From Caldifermentibacillus hisashii (GTDB lineage Bacteria > Bacillota > Bacilli > Bacillales > Caldibacillaceae), in the NCBI RefSeq assembly GCF_027568575.1, contig NZ_JANUVP010000019.1: a stretch of 64,000 bases of DNA; one strand, given 5' to 3'. This document shows, one piece after another, positions 1-9,145 of the stretch. Positions within the stretch are counted from its first letter, which is position 1. Each line of letters opens with the position of its first letter. The position numbers were made by a program, and so were the translations under genes. A model generated the notes under the pieces. It did no database searches. It was not told the DNA's origin and saw only the letters and a program-made list of their open reading frames with translations.

Positions 1-183
1 TTTGAATAGATTCACTAACACAATATATAGTATGATAAAACCCGTAAATACATCTAAATACAGTGTTTAGCGAGATTATTTCGCACTTCTTCAGTGGCCT
101 CTACATCCACATCATTAATGTTCCACTCCGGATAAAAATTTTAAAAAGCAGTCCTACATTTTTATTTAAAAAATGTAAAACAT

Positions 184-221
184 CCCATCTTCATTTATTT
201 TTTCAAGAAGATGGGGTTTTT
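184..221. terminator. Bidirectional hairpin terminator
   Basis: A 9-bp stem (CCCATCTTC at 184-192 pairs with GAAGATGGG at 207-215) is followed by a T run on the plus strand and by ATGTTTT on the minus strand. It lies just beyond the stop codon of the leftward Phd-Uma2 gene. Positions 1-183 hold no gene I can support. Confidence 0.7.
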
Positions 222-237
222 GATAGGAAATATATGT

Positions 238-963
238 TCATCTAAAAATACGCTGCACCTCTATTTTTAATTTCTCAAATAGATAAGACTGAGCAATTTC
301 GTTCTGTTTGAAGGTCGTGAATTCTTGAATATTCTGTTCTGCAAAAAGATACACAGTGACTTCCTTGTTGTCAGGATTCGCAATCCAATATTCCTTCACA
401 CCACAGGACATATAGAGATCGAGTTTCTTAATCAAGTCCTTTCTTCTTGTCCCCTTGGAAAGCACTTCGACGATTAATGTTGGAATCCCTTTGTAATAAT
501 CGTTGTCATCCAAATGTTCCTCCAGGTCACAAATCACCATAATATCCGGTTGTACGATATTGATTTGTTCCGATGTTCTTCGCAGTTCAATATCGTAGGG
601 GGCCACCATTGGGATACAGGAAGTTCCTTGTAATAAATTGGAGAAAACTGTAATTAATTGCGTAACAGCATATTGATGGGCTGTCCTAGGTGCTGCCAGA
701 AAATAAATTTCCCCATCAATGTACTCATATCTTTCATCGGACTCCTGCCATAATTGCAAAAATTCCTCATAGGTTGCTTTTTTACCGTAGCCATATAGTG
801 GTACACTTTCATGAATTTGATTTACGGCACTACCGAGTTGATCACCCAAGGCCGTAAGTTTTGCAATTTCAGTACCATTGCGGGTGATAATAATATCTTC
901 CTGTGCAGCTAACATTAAATACTTTCCAAAGTTATTTTGTAATTCAGTGGAGTTGACCTTCAT
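238..963 (-). CDS. Phd/YefM antitoxin-like domain fused to Uma2-family (DUF820) nuclease-fold protein
   Basis: This 241-residue protein begins with a Phd/YefM-type segment (starts MKVNSTELQNNFGKYL, then IIITRNGTEIAKL, about residues 1-40). In stand-alone antitoxins that segment binds DNA. From about residue 60 it becomes a Uma2/DUF820 domain of the PD-(D/E)xK fold, with the pieces YEYIDGEIY, VQPDIMVI and PTLIVEVLSKGTRRKD; the Asp and the Glu before VLSKGT fit the family's catalytic core. Uma2 proteins are widespread in Bacillaceae and cyanobacteria and their physiological role is unsettled. The start at 963 was chosen because GGAGGT lies about 10 bases upstream; the reading frame stays open further upstream but without a ribosome-binding site. 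The gene is divergent from the acetyltransferase at 1172. The domain calls are from motif recognition; nuclease activity is inference. Confidence 0.85.
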   Translation of the reverse strand: MKVNSTELQNNFGKYLMLAAQEDIIITRNGTEIAKLTALGDQLGSAVNQIHESVPLYGYGKKATYEEFLQLWQESDERYEYIDGEIYFLAAPRTAHQYAVTQLITVFSNLLQGTSCIPMVAPYDIELRRTSEQINIVQPDIMVICDLEEHLDDNDYYKGIPTLIVEVLSKGTRRKDLIKKLDLYMSCGVKEYWIANPDNKEVTVYLFAEQNIQEFTTFKQNEIAQSYLFEKLKIEVQRIFR

Positions 964-992
964 TTTAGCAGTACCTCCAATATTAGTTAAAG

Positions 993-1007
993 TAGCTAAT
1001 CTAGCTA
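993..1007. promoter_or_regulatory. Candidate operator: two TAGCTA palindromes
   Basis: Two copies of the 6-bp palindrome TAGCTA are spaced 9 bp apart, 30-45 bp upstream of the Phd-Uma2 start. Phd domains commonly repress their own promoters by binding small palindromes, so this could be the autoregulatory site. This is inference from position and symmetry only. Confidence 0.25.
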
Positions 1008-1171
1008 ATAATAATATACAATTAGAATGGCTATGTTTGCAAATGATGTTGAGGAAGTTCTGGAGACAAAATGATGATGGAGTTCCAATAAACGAAACTT
1101 GTAACGCTTTTACAACGTATATATTAAGGTGTAATTGATCAATTCTTAACATGAAGATGGAGGTGGAAGAG

Positions 1172-1930
1172 ATGGGATTTATTCAAATAACCAAAAGTAA
1201 TATTGAAACCGAACATATATGCTGTGCTTTAGGGGCAAAACAATATGAACATGCAGTTAGTGAGAAGAAAAAGTGGCTGACAGAACGAATGGATGAAGGG
1301 TTAGTTTTTTATCGCTTAGATGAACGTGCAAAAGTATTTATTGAGTACTTGCCCGCTGAGATGGCGTGGGTTCCTATTGAAGCACCGAATTATATGTATA
1401 TTAACTGTTTATGGGTTTCAGGAAGACATAAAAATACTGGGTATGCCAAGCAACTGTTAGACTATTGCAGAAATGATGCCATTAACCGTGGGATGGATGG
1501 GATTGTACATATTGTAGGGAAGAAAAAATATCCGTATTTAAGTGACGGGCGTTTCTTTGAACATATAGGGTTTGAAATAGTAGACCAAGTAGAACCATAT
1601 TTTCAATTAATGGCATTGACATGGAATAAACATGTTGTCCCTTCTTTTAAAAAACAGGTAAAAACCTTTTCTGGTGATGAAGGGATAACGATTTATTATA
1701 CTGTGCAGTGTCCATTTGCTGTTGGTATATTGGAAGAACTAAGAAAAATAGCAGAAAACAAAAATGTGCCTTTTAAAACGATTAGAATAACAACGAAAGA
1801 AAAAGCACAAAATTCACCAACAATCTTGACAACTTTTGGTTTGTTTTATAACGGGAAATTTATTACACACGAAATAATCAGTCCAAACAAATTTGACAAA
1901 TTACTAACAAAATTATTAACACAAGGATAG
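1172..1930 (+). CDS. yoaP: YoaP-like GNAT N-acetyltransferase
   Basis: This 252-residue protein has an N-terminal GNAT acetyltransferase domain (about residues 1-145; the acetyl-CoA loop region reads around LWVSGRHKNTGYAKQLL). The C-terminal half contains YYTVQCPFAVGILEEL and resembles the YoaP-specific thioredoxin-fold-like domain seen in B. subtilis YoaP. The substrate is not known. The start at 1172 is preferred over the upstream ATG at 1151 because GGAGGTG sits 7 bases before it. It is divergent from the Phd-Uma2 gene and has no downstream partner; about 250 bp separate it from the next gene. Confidence 0.8.
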   Translation: MGFIQITKSNIETEHICCALGAKQYEHAVSEKKKWLTERMDEGLVFYRLDERAKVFIEYLPAEMAWVPIEAPNYMYINCLWVSGRHKNTGYAKQLLDYCRNDAINRGMDGIVHIVGKKKYPYLSDGRFFEHIGFEIVDQVEPYFQLMALTWNKHVVPSFKKQVKTFSGDEGITIYYTVQCPFAVGILEELRKIAENKNVPFKTIRITTKEKAQNSPTILTTFGLFYNGKFITHEIISPNKFDKLLTKLLTQG

Positions 1931-2178
1931 AGCGATTCCTTTACAGAAAAAGAAATCGGCTGTTGACTTCATTTGCCACAAAGAGGGCCGGAGACAGGTG
2001 AGGTCACTGAAAAATGATTTGTATTCGTTCGTTTGCTGGAGTCGGGTAACCTCCAAAGTAATTAGATATAGTATCGGAACTAATCTAATTGATACTTTTA
2101 CGCTTTTTCGGTGGCTTCGTTTATTATAAATATACAGGGACGCAGAACTTGTTTCCATGTCAAAGGGGGGGCAATCGA
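1931..2178. other. Intergenic region without a recognised gene
   Basis: This stretch of 248 bp contains an imperfect symmetry (GTATC...GATAC around 2071-2095) and AT-rich sequence likely to hold the promoter of the next gene. I could not place a convincing -35/-10 pair or an extracytoplasmic-function sigma promoter. Confidence 0.4.
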
Positions 2179-4230
2179 ATGGTTCCAACAACAAATGAAA
2201 ATCTAATTATTCCTATAGATAGAAAAAGTGTGGAATCCATAGCTGATTGGTTCGATCAACAGAAAAACCGGTTCTATCCGCTTGGTTGCACCTATGTTAA
2301 AACGCAGCGGCAAATGGAAGAATTATTTTACCGGTCTATAATGAAAGTCCACAAAGAATTACATCGATTGAAAGGTGAAACGGACTTCGAATCATGGGTT
2401 GCGTCCATTTTTTTACATATTTGCAGGGAGTTTACTACTGATAATAGTTTAAGTTTACTAGCTTCGGAGGAAAATTACCCGCATAATGATTTATTTCAAG
2501 CTCTTGACCAATTAAATATGGAAGAGAAAGAAGCACTGGTACTTACATATGTGAGCGGATTCCCATATGAAAAAGCGGCCCACCTTCTCCAAGTTTCAGT
2601 GGAGAAGCTGAAAGAGCTTTTGTTTTCCGGCATACAGTCACTTAGAAAAGAATTGGGGTACGGATCAACTTTTCATGGGTGTAAGGAGTATCAAAAGGAT
2701 TATACCTCTTACTTAGATCGAACGATGGAGCGGTCGAAAAAGATTGAGTTTGAAATTCATGTTTATCATTGTCAAAACTGTCAGGAGGATTTAGGGACTT
2801 TTCAGGATGTCCGTATCTACCTTACTGAACAAAGTAAAGAGTTGCCTATTCCCACCGGTTTCATGAAAAATATTAAAGCTAGGCTGGCAGAAGAGGAAAA
2901 GAAAAGGCGGCAAAAGATCAAAAAACGTAATAAATGGGTTTTTATTTTTGCAGTTGTATGTACATTAATAATCGGAATCGGTTTTTTTACCGGGACTTTT
3001 GCAAAGCTTTACTATACATGGACGGTAGAAGATCAAGAATTGCTACCCTATCTGCAACATGATTTCGGTGAGATGCTGAATCTGGAAGCAGAAAGTAATG
3101 GAGTGAAAGTTAAGATTAAAAGCGCAATATCAGATGAGTTCCAGACGCTCATTTTTTATGAAATTGAAGATACCGAAGCAGACAATCAATATGGAATCAT
3201 GTTTGGCGATGGGGTTATTGTGGAGAACGAATTTGATTTGATGAATACGGATGCCTATCCCATATATTATCCGCCTGACCTTGAATCGGCTATAAATAAA
3301 GAAAAAAAGAATGTGTACCATGGAAAAATGGGTTTATTTCCAATCAGAGAGGATAACGGAACAATTAAACTGGTGATTACACAGTTAATGAAATTGAATG
3401 ATGCCTCATCAAACCCGGATGAAGTTTACGATGGAAATTATAAAATAGGAGAGTGGGAATTTGAAATCCCTGTGAAAAAACTTCCCACCAAACAATATAC
3501 ATTGGATGAAGAAATAGCAGTCGAGGGAGTCCCGATGCGATTTGATAAACTAATTATTGCACCAACAGCAACGATTCTGCAATATAGTATTAATGCTATA
3601 CAGCCAGAAAAAAATTTAAGTGGTATTACTTTTGACAATCTGGTAGTGAATAATAAAAAGGTGATTGCAGATTTATATGGTGGCGCTTTTATTGATGCGC
3701 AGGAGGACATGGATTGGAGTACTTATCAGGCTTTCTTTGAACCATTTTTTGGGAAAAAACCAAAAGAAGTCAAGGCTCAATTGAAAGAAGCTTTCCTAAC
3801 AGTTGAAGACCAAAAAATCGTTGAATTGGATCCGTCTCAGAATTATCCGCAAACCTTTGCATATGCGGGCAGTACAATCACCATCGAAAAGGTAGAAATT
3901 GGAAATCCATCCAAAGTTGTTATAAGTGATGATAATATTGAAAATCGAACATATGAAACGCTGAACCTCGGTATAAACGGTGATGAAAATATTGAAATGG
4001 GGATGAAAAACGATAGCGTGATTGTTGATAAAAATGGAAACAAATACGATCCGATTGATGATTTAGTCAAGTATGAAGAAATCGAGCAACCCCGTTATTT
4101 CGTAACAAAATATGACATCAGTTTACAAAGTGACAAAGCCGGTGAAGAAGTGGTTCCGAAAAGGCTCGAAATTTATGGCTATAATACGACGAAATACTTG
4201 AACGATGTCGTAAAAATATCATTGGATTAA
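2179..4230 (+). CDS. ECF sigma factor-like + zinc-finger anti-sigma-like + DUF4179 membrane protein
   Basis: This 683-residue protein has three recognisable parts. Residues 30-85 resemble sigma-70 region 2 of ECF factors (FYPLGCTYVKTQ..., ETDFESWVASIFLHICREF). Residues 103-160 resemble region 4 (LFQALDQLNMEEKEALVLTY, GFPYEKAAHLLQVSVEKL). Residues 168-201 carry C168, then H194-x3-C198-x2-C201, the pattern of zf-HC2 anti-sigma zinc fingers. A basic stretch and one membrane helix (about 253-272) follow, then a roughly 400-residue extracellular part typical of DUF4179 proteins. The start at 2179 follows a run of seven G residues acting as ribosome-binding site. Known DUF4179 proteins are usually shorter and encoded beside a separate sigma gene; here all parts are in one chain. 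No separate sigma gene adjoins it. Function (envelope signalling) is inferred. Confidence 0.75.
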   Translation: MVPTTNENLIIPIDRKSVESIADWFDQQKNRFYPLGCTYVKTQRQMEELFYRSIMKVHKELHRLKGETDFESWVASIFLHICREFTTDNSLSLLASEENYPHNDLFQALDQLNMEEKEALVLTYVSGFPYEKAAHLLQVSVEKLKELLFSGIQSLRKELGYGSTFHGCKEYQKDYTSYLDRTMERSKKIEFEIHVYHCQNCQEDLGTFQDVRIYLTEQSKELPIPTGFMKNIKARLAEEEKKRRQKIKKRNKWVFIFAVVCTLIIGIGFFTGTFAKLYYTWTVEDQELLPYLQHDFGEMLNLEAESNGVKVKIKSAISDEFQTLIFYEIEDTEADNQYGIMFGDGVIVENEFDLMNTDAYPIYYPPDLESAINKEKKNVYHGKMGLFPIREDNGTIKLVITQLMKLNDASSNPDEVYDGNYKIGEWEFEIPVKKLPTKQYTLDEEIAVEGVPMRFDKLIIAPTATILQYSINAIQPEKNLSGITFDNLVVNNKKVIADLYGGAFIDAQEDMDWSTYQAFFEPFFGKKPKEVKAQLKEAFLTVEDQKIVELDPSQNYPQTFAYAGSTITIEKVEIGNPSKVVISDDNIENRTYETLNLGINGDENIEMGMKNDSVIVDKNGNKYDPIDDLVKYEEIEQPRYFVTKYDISLQSDKAGEEVVPKRLEIYGYNTTKYLNDVVKISLD

Positions 4231-4233
4231 CAT

Positions 4234-4257
4234 AGGACAGTTTTGTTGTCTTTTTTT
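4234..4257 (+). terminator. Intrinsic terminator
   Basis: A short stem (AGGACA / TGTCTT with a GTTTTGT loop) is followed by seven T residues, directly after the DUF4179 gene. Confidence 0.65.
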
Positions 4258-4314
4258 CCAGCTTACTCGTAGACGGTGCATGGGCTGTAACGGGTTATCC
4301 GGATTTAAGTAAGT

Positions 4315-5679
4315 TTATGTAGTTTTCGCGCTCTTTTTCATCTGTTTTATTCCAGGGTATCTTAATGAAAGACCCACAACGATGATACAAAAAATAATGC
4401 AAACAATCGCAACAATATGGAGATGTTCCACGTCTAAATGCCTGTTAAAGACAATCCCAAGTAGACAGGATGACAGGATGGAACCAATATAACGGCTTGT
4501 TTGGAAAAGACCGGAAGCAGTTCCGGTTTCTTCCGGCTTAACTTGTTCGTAAAGTGCCGTTTGCATAGAAATGTTATTAAAACCATTACTCATTCCGAGC
4601 ACAGCCATGATGATCAGTAACCATAAGATTGGAGAGGTTTCATTTAAACTAAGTAATAGTCCCGTACCAATAAATAAGAATCCGCTACCCAAAATTAGAG
4701 AAGGTTTTGAACCGTGACGTTCAATTAATCGTCCTGCCAAAGGTGCAACAATAACACCAAAACCGGCCAATGCCAGCATAATAAGGCCGGTCTGTTTCTC
4801 GCTATAATGGTGTACTTGTTGGAGAAACGTCGGAAAACCATAAAAATAGCAGTAATAAACAAGATTGATACAGATAAATTGTACATAAACTAAAGAAACA
4901 TTCAGATTCGTCTTTAAGGCAATTATATCGATAAAGGGTTCCTTCCGATTTTTTTCATACATGTAAAAAATAAAACTGAAAATGAAAAATATGAACAATG
5001 CCGACCAATGAATTTGTTTCTCTAATGAAAGCAGGAAGAGAATGAGCGCTACTATGGAAATAATAAATAATAAAATACCGCCCACATCAATACGTTCAAG
5101 ATTAAATTTTCCCCGGCCTGTACTAGGCAGGATGGTTATCGCTAAGACAAAAGATAAAAGAATAAACGGAAAATTTACGATAAAAATCGCCGGCCAATCC
5201 CACGAGTCAATGATGAAACCACCGATTGAAGGGCCAAATGCTGCAGATGTGGTAGAAAAAATTGATAGAGTAGATAATGCTTTGGCTTGCCCTTCTGTAA
5301 TACTTGTTCGAACAATACTCATCCCGCTTGGAAATAAAGCAGAACTTCCAATCGCTTGCAATGCACGGCAACTTAATAAAAAAGCAAAATTCGTTGAAAA
5401 CGGAGCGAACCCGCAAGCAACAGCAACAAGTAAAAGTCCGGTCAAAAACACTTTTTTCGGACCAAACATATCACTCAATCTCCCCATAACAGGTTGCCCA
5501 ACCGCACTTGCCAAGTAAAAAACAGAAATCAGCCATGTTGCATCAGCAAATGTTAAACCAAATTCGTGCTGCATTCGTGTTAAAGCTACGGATATCATTG
5601 ATGAATTTAATGGATTTAGCAATGTGCCCAGACCGATTGTTAAAACAAGCAGCCATGGCTTACGTATTGAATTATTCAT
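4315..5679 (-). CDS. MFS drug-efflux-type transporter
   Basis: This 454-residue polytopic membrane protein belongs to the major facilitator superfamily. The first helices carry NSSMISVALTRMQHEFGL and ATWLISVFYLASAVGQP, then GRLSDMFGPKKVF, the loop 2-3 signature (motif A, G-x-L-x-D-x-x-G-x-K). The sequence SIGGFIIDSWDWPAIFIVN corresponds to the exporter-type motif C region. This pattern fits the proton-driven multidrug exporters (QacA/EmrB or Bmr type). The start at 5679 is chosen over a GTG at 5688 because AGGTG is 6 bases upstream of the ATG. The gene stands alone. The substrate cannot be read from sequence. Confidence 0.85.
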   Translation of the reverse strand: MNNSIRKPWLLVLTIGLGTLLNPLNSSMISVALTRMQHEFGLTFADATWLISVFYLASAVGQPVMGRLSDMFGPKKVFLTGLLLVAVACGFAPFSTNFAFLLSCRALQAIGSSALFPSGMSIVRTSITEGQAKALSTLSIFSTTSAAFGPSIGGFIIDSWDWPAIFIVNFPFILLSFVLAITILPSTGRGKFNLERIDVGGILLFIISIVALILFLLSLEKQIHWSALFIFFIFSFIFYMYEKNRKEPFIDIIALKTNLNVSLVYVQFICINLVYYCYFYGFPTFLQQVHHYSEKQTGLIMLALAGFGVIVAPLAGRLIERHGSKPSLILGSGFLFIGTGLLLSLNETSPILWLLIIMAVLGMSNGFNNISMQTALYEQVKPEETGTASGLFQTSRYIGSILSSCLLGIVFNRHLDVEHLHIVAIVCIIFCIIVVGLSLRYPGIKQMKKSAKTT

Positions 5680-5761
5680 TTTAATCACCTAGCATTAAGT
5701 TATCCTGAATAAAAAAAACCATACGATAATCAAAAACGAAATTGAGAAAATAAAGTAAAAT

Positions 5762-5788
5762 GACAATCAGTAAGGGCCACTGATTGTC
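5762..5788 (-). terminator. Hairpin, probable terminator of ywaC
   Basis: A perfect 10-bp stem (GACAATCAGT / ACTGATTGTC with a 7-base loop) is followed on the minus strand by ATTTTACTTTATTT. It lies about 105 bp past the end of ywaC. Confidence 0.6.
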
Positions 5789-5893
5789 GGATGAAAATCT
5801 CAAGCCTACTTTTACAATGCGCCGTTCAGGCCTGCCTCTTGACTCAAATTTTTAATGCGCTAATGACAATAAGTTTGCCTTTACAGGTCCGGC

Positions 5894-6598
5894 TTAAGAA
5901 AGGAACTCGGAAAATTTAGCTAATAATTCTGTTGTAAAATGATGATTGTTTTTTGAGGCATCATGTGCTTTTAAAATATTGATTTCGCGGTTCAAGTCTT
6001 CCATTTTTTTATCCAGCTCTGCAGCTTGTTGTGCGGCGTCTCTTAAACTATCCTGTATGTGCTTAGGGATTTCTTTGTTATATTTATAGTATATTTTATG
6101 TTCCAAGCTAGCCCAGAAATCCATTGCAATCGTTCGAATTTGGATTTCAACATAAACATGTTCCATTCGGTCAGACATAAAAATCGGAATTTTCACGATG
6201 AGATGTAGGCTGCGGTAGCCGTTTGCCTTTGGATTCTTGATATAATCTTTTATTTGAACAACTTCTACATCTTTTTGATTTTTTAACATATCTCCAATTT
6301 TATAAATATCTTCTGTAAAAGAACAAATAATACGAACGCCGGCGATATCTCGAATATTTTCTTTAATATCTGTTAACGAAGAGGTACAACCTTTTTTAAT
6401 CATTTTATTTATGATGCTTTGCGGTGATTTAATCCGGGACGTCACATGTTCAATCGGATTATATTCATGGATGAGTTCGAACTCTTCCTGTAAAATTTCT
6501 ACTTTTGTTTCAATCTCTTTTAAGGCAAAACGATATTGTAATAAAAAACGAGTTATCTCCTGTTGTAATTCTTTTAAATTTGGTATATTTTGTATCAT
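5894..6598 (-). CDS. ywaC: Small alarmone synthetase (RelP/YwaC type)
   Basis: This 234-residue protein is a stand-alone (p)ppGpp synthetase. It matches the RelA/SpoT synthetase domain with the blocks YNPIEHVTSRIKSPQSIINK, DIAGVRIICSF, GYRSLHLIV and EIQIRTIAMDFWASLEHK. These include the ATP-binding Arg/Lys/Ser region, and the last block contains the conserved EIQIRT motif. No hydrolase, TGS or ACT domain is present, as in B. subtilis YwaC (SasA). A coiled C-terminal helix (about 185-215) matches the tetramerisation region. It transfers pyrophosphate from ATP to GDP/GTP; in B. subtilis ywaC responds to cell-wall stress through sigma-M/W, but I could not recognise such a promoter here. Confidence 0.92.
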   Translation of the reverse strand: MIQNIPNLKELQQEITRFLLQYRFALKEIETKVEILQEEFELIHEYNPIEHVTSRIKSPQSIINKMIKKGCTSSLTDIKENIRDIAGVRIICSFTEDIYKIGDMLKNQKDVEVVQIKDYIKNPKANGYRSLHLIVKIPIFMSDRMEHVYVEIQIRTIAMDFWASLEHKIYYKYNKEIPKHIQDSLRDAAQQAAELDKKMEDLNREINILKAHDASKNNHHFTTELLAKFSEFLS

Positions 6599-6827
6599 TT
6601 TTCTTCTGATCCTTTCAAGTCCAATTCTTCTTTCAAATTATATCATATAGGAAATTATGTATCGAAATTTATCGTTATTTAAAAATATCCAATTCATCTG
6701 CTTTCAGGTAGTGTATAATATTCTTACAAAATAGTAGTAAATAGAATTTAGTAGTTTTGTGACGGAACACAGCTGAAGTGTGGACAAATGCGTATTTCCA
6801 AAAACAAATAATATAGAAGGTGATCTG

Positions 6828-7031
6828 ATGAAAATAGGAATGAGAAAACCTAGCTTGAAAAAAAGAGTTGCAGCCAGAACGAGTATAAAAAGGCAACTCG
6901 TTCATCGTGCCGGTTTAAAAATGCCAAGAGGTTATGGCTGGCTACGCAACCCGAAAAAATATACCTATAACAAAGTGTATCATAGAACCACTTTTGATAT
7001 ATTTAAGTTATTGAAAAAGCTTTTTAAGTAA
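6828..7031 (+). CDS. Small highly basic protein, function unknown
   Basis: This 67-residue protein starts MKIGMRKPSLKKRVAART, contains WLRNPKKYTYNKVYHRTT, and is very rich in Lys/Arg. I recall short proteins with the same RKPS-KKR-ART and NPKK--YNKVY-TTF pattern in Bacillaceae, usually called hypothetical, but I cannot name a family. The start at 6828 follows AGAAGGTGA with good spacing; an upstream in-frame ATG at 6780 has none. The predicted charge suggests nucleic-acid or ribosome contact, which is a guess. It converges with the AEC transporter gene. Confidence 0.6.
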   Translation: MKIGMRKPSLKKRVAARTSIKRQLVHRAGLKMPRGYGWLRNPKKYTYNKVYHRTTFDIFKLLKKLFK

Positions 7032-7092
7032 TGGTTGGGTAAAGGGTTAGATTCTTCTAACGAGAAAACCACGGACTTTGCGGTAGGCTTGG

Positions 7093-8016
7093 TCAGTGCA
7101 CCCAAACAATAATAATCGGCAAAAAAATGAATGAAAGCAAAGTTGTCCAAAGAATCGTCTTTGTGACAATTTGAGGTGATGCATGAAATTTTTGGGCCAG
7201 TATTCCTGCATTGACAGCGACAGGCATGCAGGATAAAACAAATAAAACCGAATGTAAAATACCGTCTATTTTTAAAAGAAACAAGCAAAGTAAGGAAATG
7301 ATTGGCGCGATAATCATTCGGATGCCCATCCCGGTCCAAAATGTAACCCGTTCTTTATTTTTAATGGATGAAGTTTTTACATTCATCATTTGCATTCCCA
7401 AAATAGCCAAAACAATCGGTGAATATGCAGCTGAAATCATAGAGACCCCTGTATCAATGGGTTCAGGCAAATGAATTTGAAACGACCGTAATAAAAGTGC
7501 AAGCAATGAAGCGTAAATAGCCGGTAAGGAAAAAACAGATTTGATCGCTTCCTTTATACGAAAATGGGAGCGGGCTGCAAAATAGATTCCAATTGTATTA
7601 ACAATCACCATTTGTAAAACAATATAAACGGTGGCTTTGTCCAAACCGGCTTGACCAAAAGCAAGAAGTATCAAAGGGATTCCATAATTCACACTGTTAG
7701 TAAACGCGGAGATAAGTGTCAAACCGGCCGTATCACTTGAAGAAAGCTTAAATAGTTTTCCAAATCCATTTGAAACAGCCCAAAGGAATAAAAGGCTTAA
7801 CAAGGAATAAGCTAATGTCACATATACATCATGGTATGAAACGTCTGCTTTCATTAATCTCTCGAATATTAACACCGGTGTTAAATAATATAGAACCAAT
7901 GTCACAAGAGGCCCTATGTCGATTTGTTTATAACGATCTAATAACACTCCTGCAATAACCGGTAGAGATAGTGGAACAATAACATGAAATAGTGTCGTAA
8001 AAAGTTCTTGTATCAT
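7093..8016 (-). CDS. AEC-family transporter (auxin-efflux-carrier/malate-permease type)
   Basis: This 307-residue protein has about ten predicted membrane helices and the AEC fold. The N-terminal half contains VIAGVLLDRYKQIDIGPLV, and NSVNYGIPLILLAFG is the conserved central NxxNYGxP motif. The C-terminal half ends with MPVAVNAGILAQKF, the second conserved element. Bacterial members move organic acids such as malate or malonate. The start at 8016 has AAAGGG upstream; the frame extends further to 8094 but with no ribosome-binding site. It diverges from the BNR-repeat gene at 8207. Confidence 0.85.
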   Translation of the reverse strand: MIQELFTTLFHVIVPLSLPVIAGVLLDRYKQIDIGPLVTLVLYYLTPVLIFERLMKADVSYHDVYVTLAYSLLSLLFLWAVSNGFGKLFKLSSSDTAGLTLISAFTNSVNYGIPLILLAFGQAGLDKATVYIVLQMVIVNTIGIYFAARSHFRIKEAIKSVFSLPAIYASLLALLLRSFQIHLPEPIDTGVSMISAAYSPIVLAILGMQMMNVKTSSIKNKERVTFWTGMGIRMIIAPIISLLCLFLLKIDGILHSVLFVLSCMPVAVNAGILAQKFHASPQIVTKTILWTTLLSFIFLPIIIVWVH

Positions 8017-8206
8017 AAAAATCCCTTTCCTATCGTTATTAATTCGAATCTTGATGAAAAAATATATTTCGATAGTTTTACTTGATAAATACATATATTT
8101 CGCTATTTCTATATAAAAATCCTTCTAAGTTTAGATGGTGATTTTTCATCTACAGTTTCTCAACATATTTTTTAAATATAATGCTGAATTGGAGGAAGTG
8201 CTTCCT

Positions 8207-9145
8207 TTGAAAAAATTTGTCATTACGATCAGTCTTGTAATGGTCATCGGATTATTACTTGGAATTTTCTTTTATAATCAAACGCCTAATCAAGCTTTAC
8301 CGGATATCGATCCACAACCGGAGGAACAAAGCATAGATGAAACACCAACACAACCTGAACAGATTCAAGGAATTTATCTCAATGAACAAATCGGATACTC
8401 CCTGCAGAATGACCGGCTTCAAATTACTTTTGATAAAGGGAAAAATTGGATCACCGTCCCTATAGAAAAAGATCAATTGTTTGCCGGCGAATATAATGGG
8501 AACAAACAGGAATTGATTGATCATAGTTATCTATTGACAGAAAATCGGACTGCCTTTTTATATGCCGAAGAACCGAGTTGGGATAACGAAACGATCCGTA
8601 TCCTATATACACTCGATCAAGGGAAAACTTGGATGAACTCGGTCGTTACCGAACATTACATGGGTGTACGTTTCCGAAAAGTAGGATTTGTAGATGATCA
8701 ATTCGGGTATATTATCATATCCGGCGGGCGGACGATGTCACAAGAAGGTTCCAATGTGTTCTTAACATTTGACGGCGGCCAAAGTTGGCAGGAAACGAAT
8801 AATTCGGGAGTTAGTCGACTTATTGCAGACGGGGGCTTTGTTGATGCAAAGATCGGTTTTCTGTCTTTTGGGACGATTAATCCGGAAGCACCGGAATTAT
8901 ACGTAACTCAAGATGGCGGAAATACTTGGAAACAAGCGACGGTAAATATTCCATCCGAGTACGCCAACATTTTTGTGCAAGCAGAGACACCGTTTATAGA
9001 AGATGACCATTTAGCAGTTTTTGTGAATCAAGGTCCGAATGGTGACTATAAAGGTGGTTTAGTGAAGGGAAAATTTATTTCCACAGACAAAGGAAATACA
9101 TGGGTGTTTTCAATGGAGGTGTCCCCGGATGAAGCAAACAAGTAA
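8207..9145 (+). CDS. Membrane-anchored BNR/Asp-box repeat protein
   Basis: The 312-residue product starts at a TTG (8207) preceded by GGAGG 11 bases upstream. An N-terminal membrane helix (about residues 5-24) and a Pro/Glu/Gln-rich linker lead to a beta-propeller-like part with five Asp-box motifs: TFDKGKNWI, TLDQGKTWM, TFDGGQSWQ, TQDGGNTWK and STDKGNTWV. Such repeats occur in sialidases, Ycf48-like and VPS10-like propellers. Sialidase catalytic residues were not recognised, so an enzyme activity is not claimed. Its 3' end overlaps the next gene by 17 bp, indicating co-transcription. Confidence 0.75.
   Translation: MKKFVITISLVMVIGLLLGIFFYNQTPNQALPDIDPQPEEQSIDETPTQPEQIQGIYLNEQIGYSLQNDRLQITFDKGKNWITVPIEKDQLFAGEYNGNKQELIDHSYLLTENRTAFLYAEEPSWDNETIRILYTLDQGKTWMNSVVTEHYMGVRFRKVGFVDDQFGYIIISGGRTMSQEGSNVFLTFDGGQSWQETNNSGVSRLIADGGFVDAKIGFLSFGTINPEAPELYVTQDGGNTWKQATVNIPSEYANIFVQAETPFIEDDHLAVFVNQGPNGDYKGGLVKGKFISTDKGNTWVFSMEVSPDEANK

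Noticed and set aside
4258..4320. Short coding-like stretch reading DGAWAVTGYPDLSKFM before a stop
   Set aside because: Looks like a gene-end fossil, but only about 20 codons and no alignable parent in the window.
5042..5518. Plus-strand open frame of 158 codons
   Set aside because: Antisense shadow of the MFS transporter gene; no ribosome-binding site.
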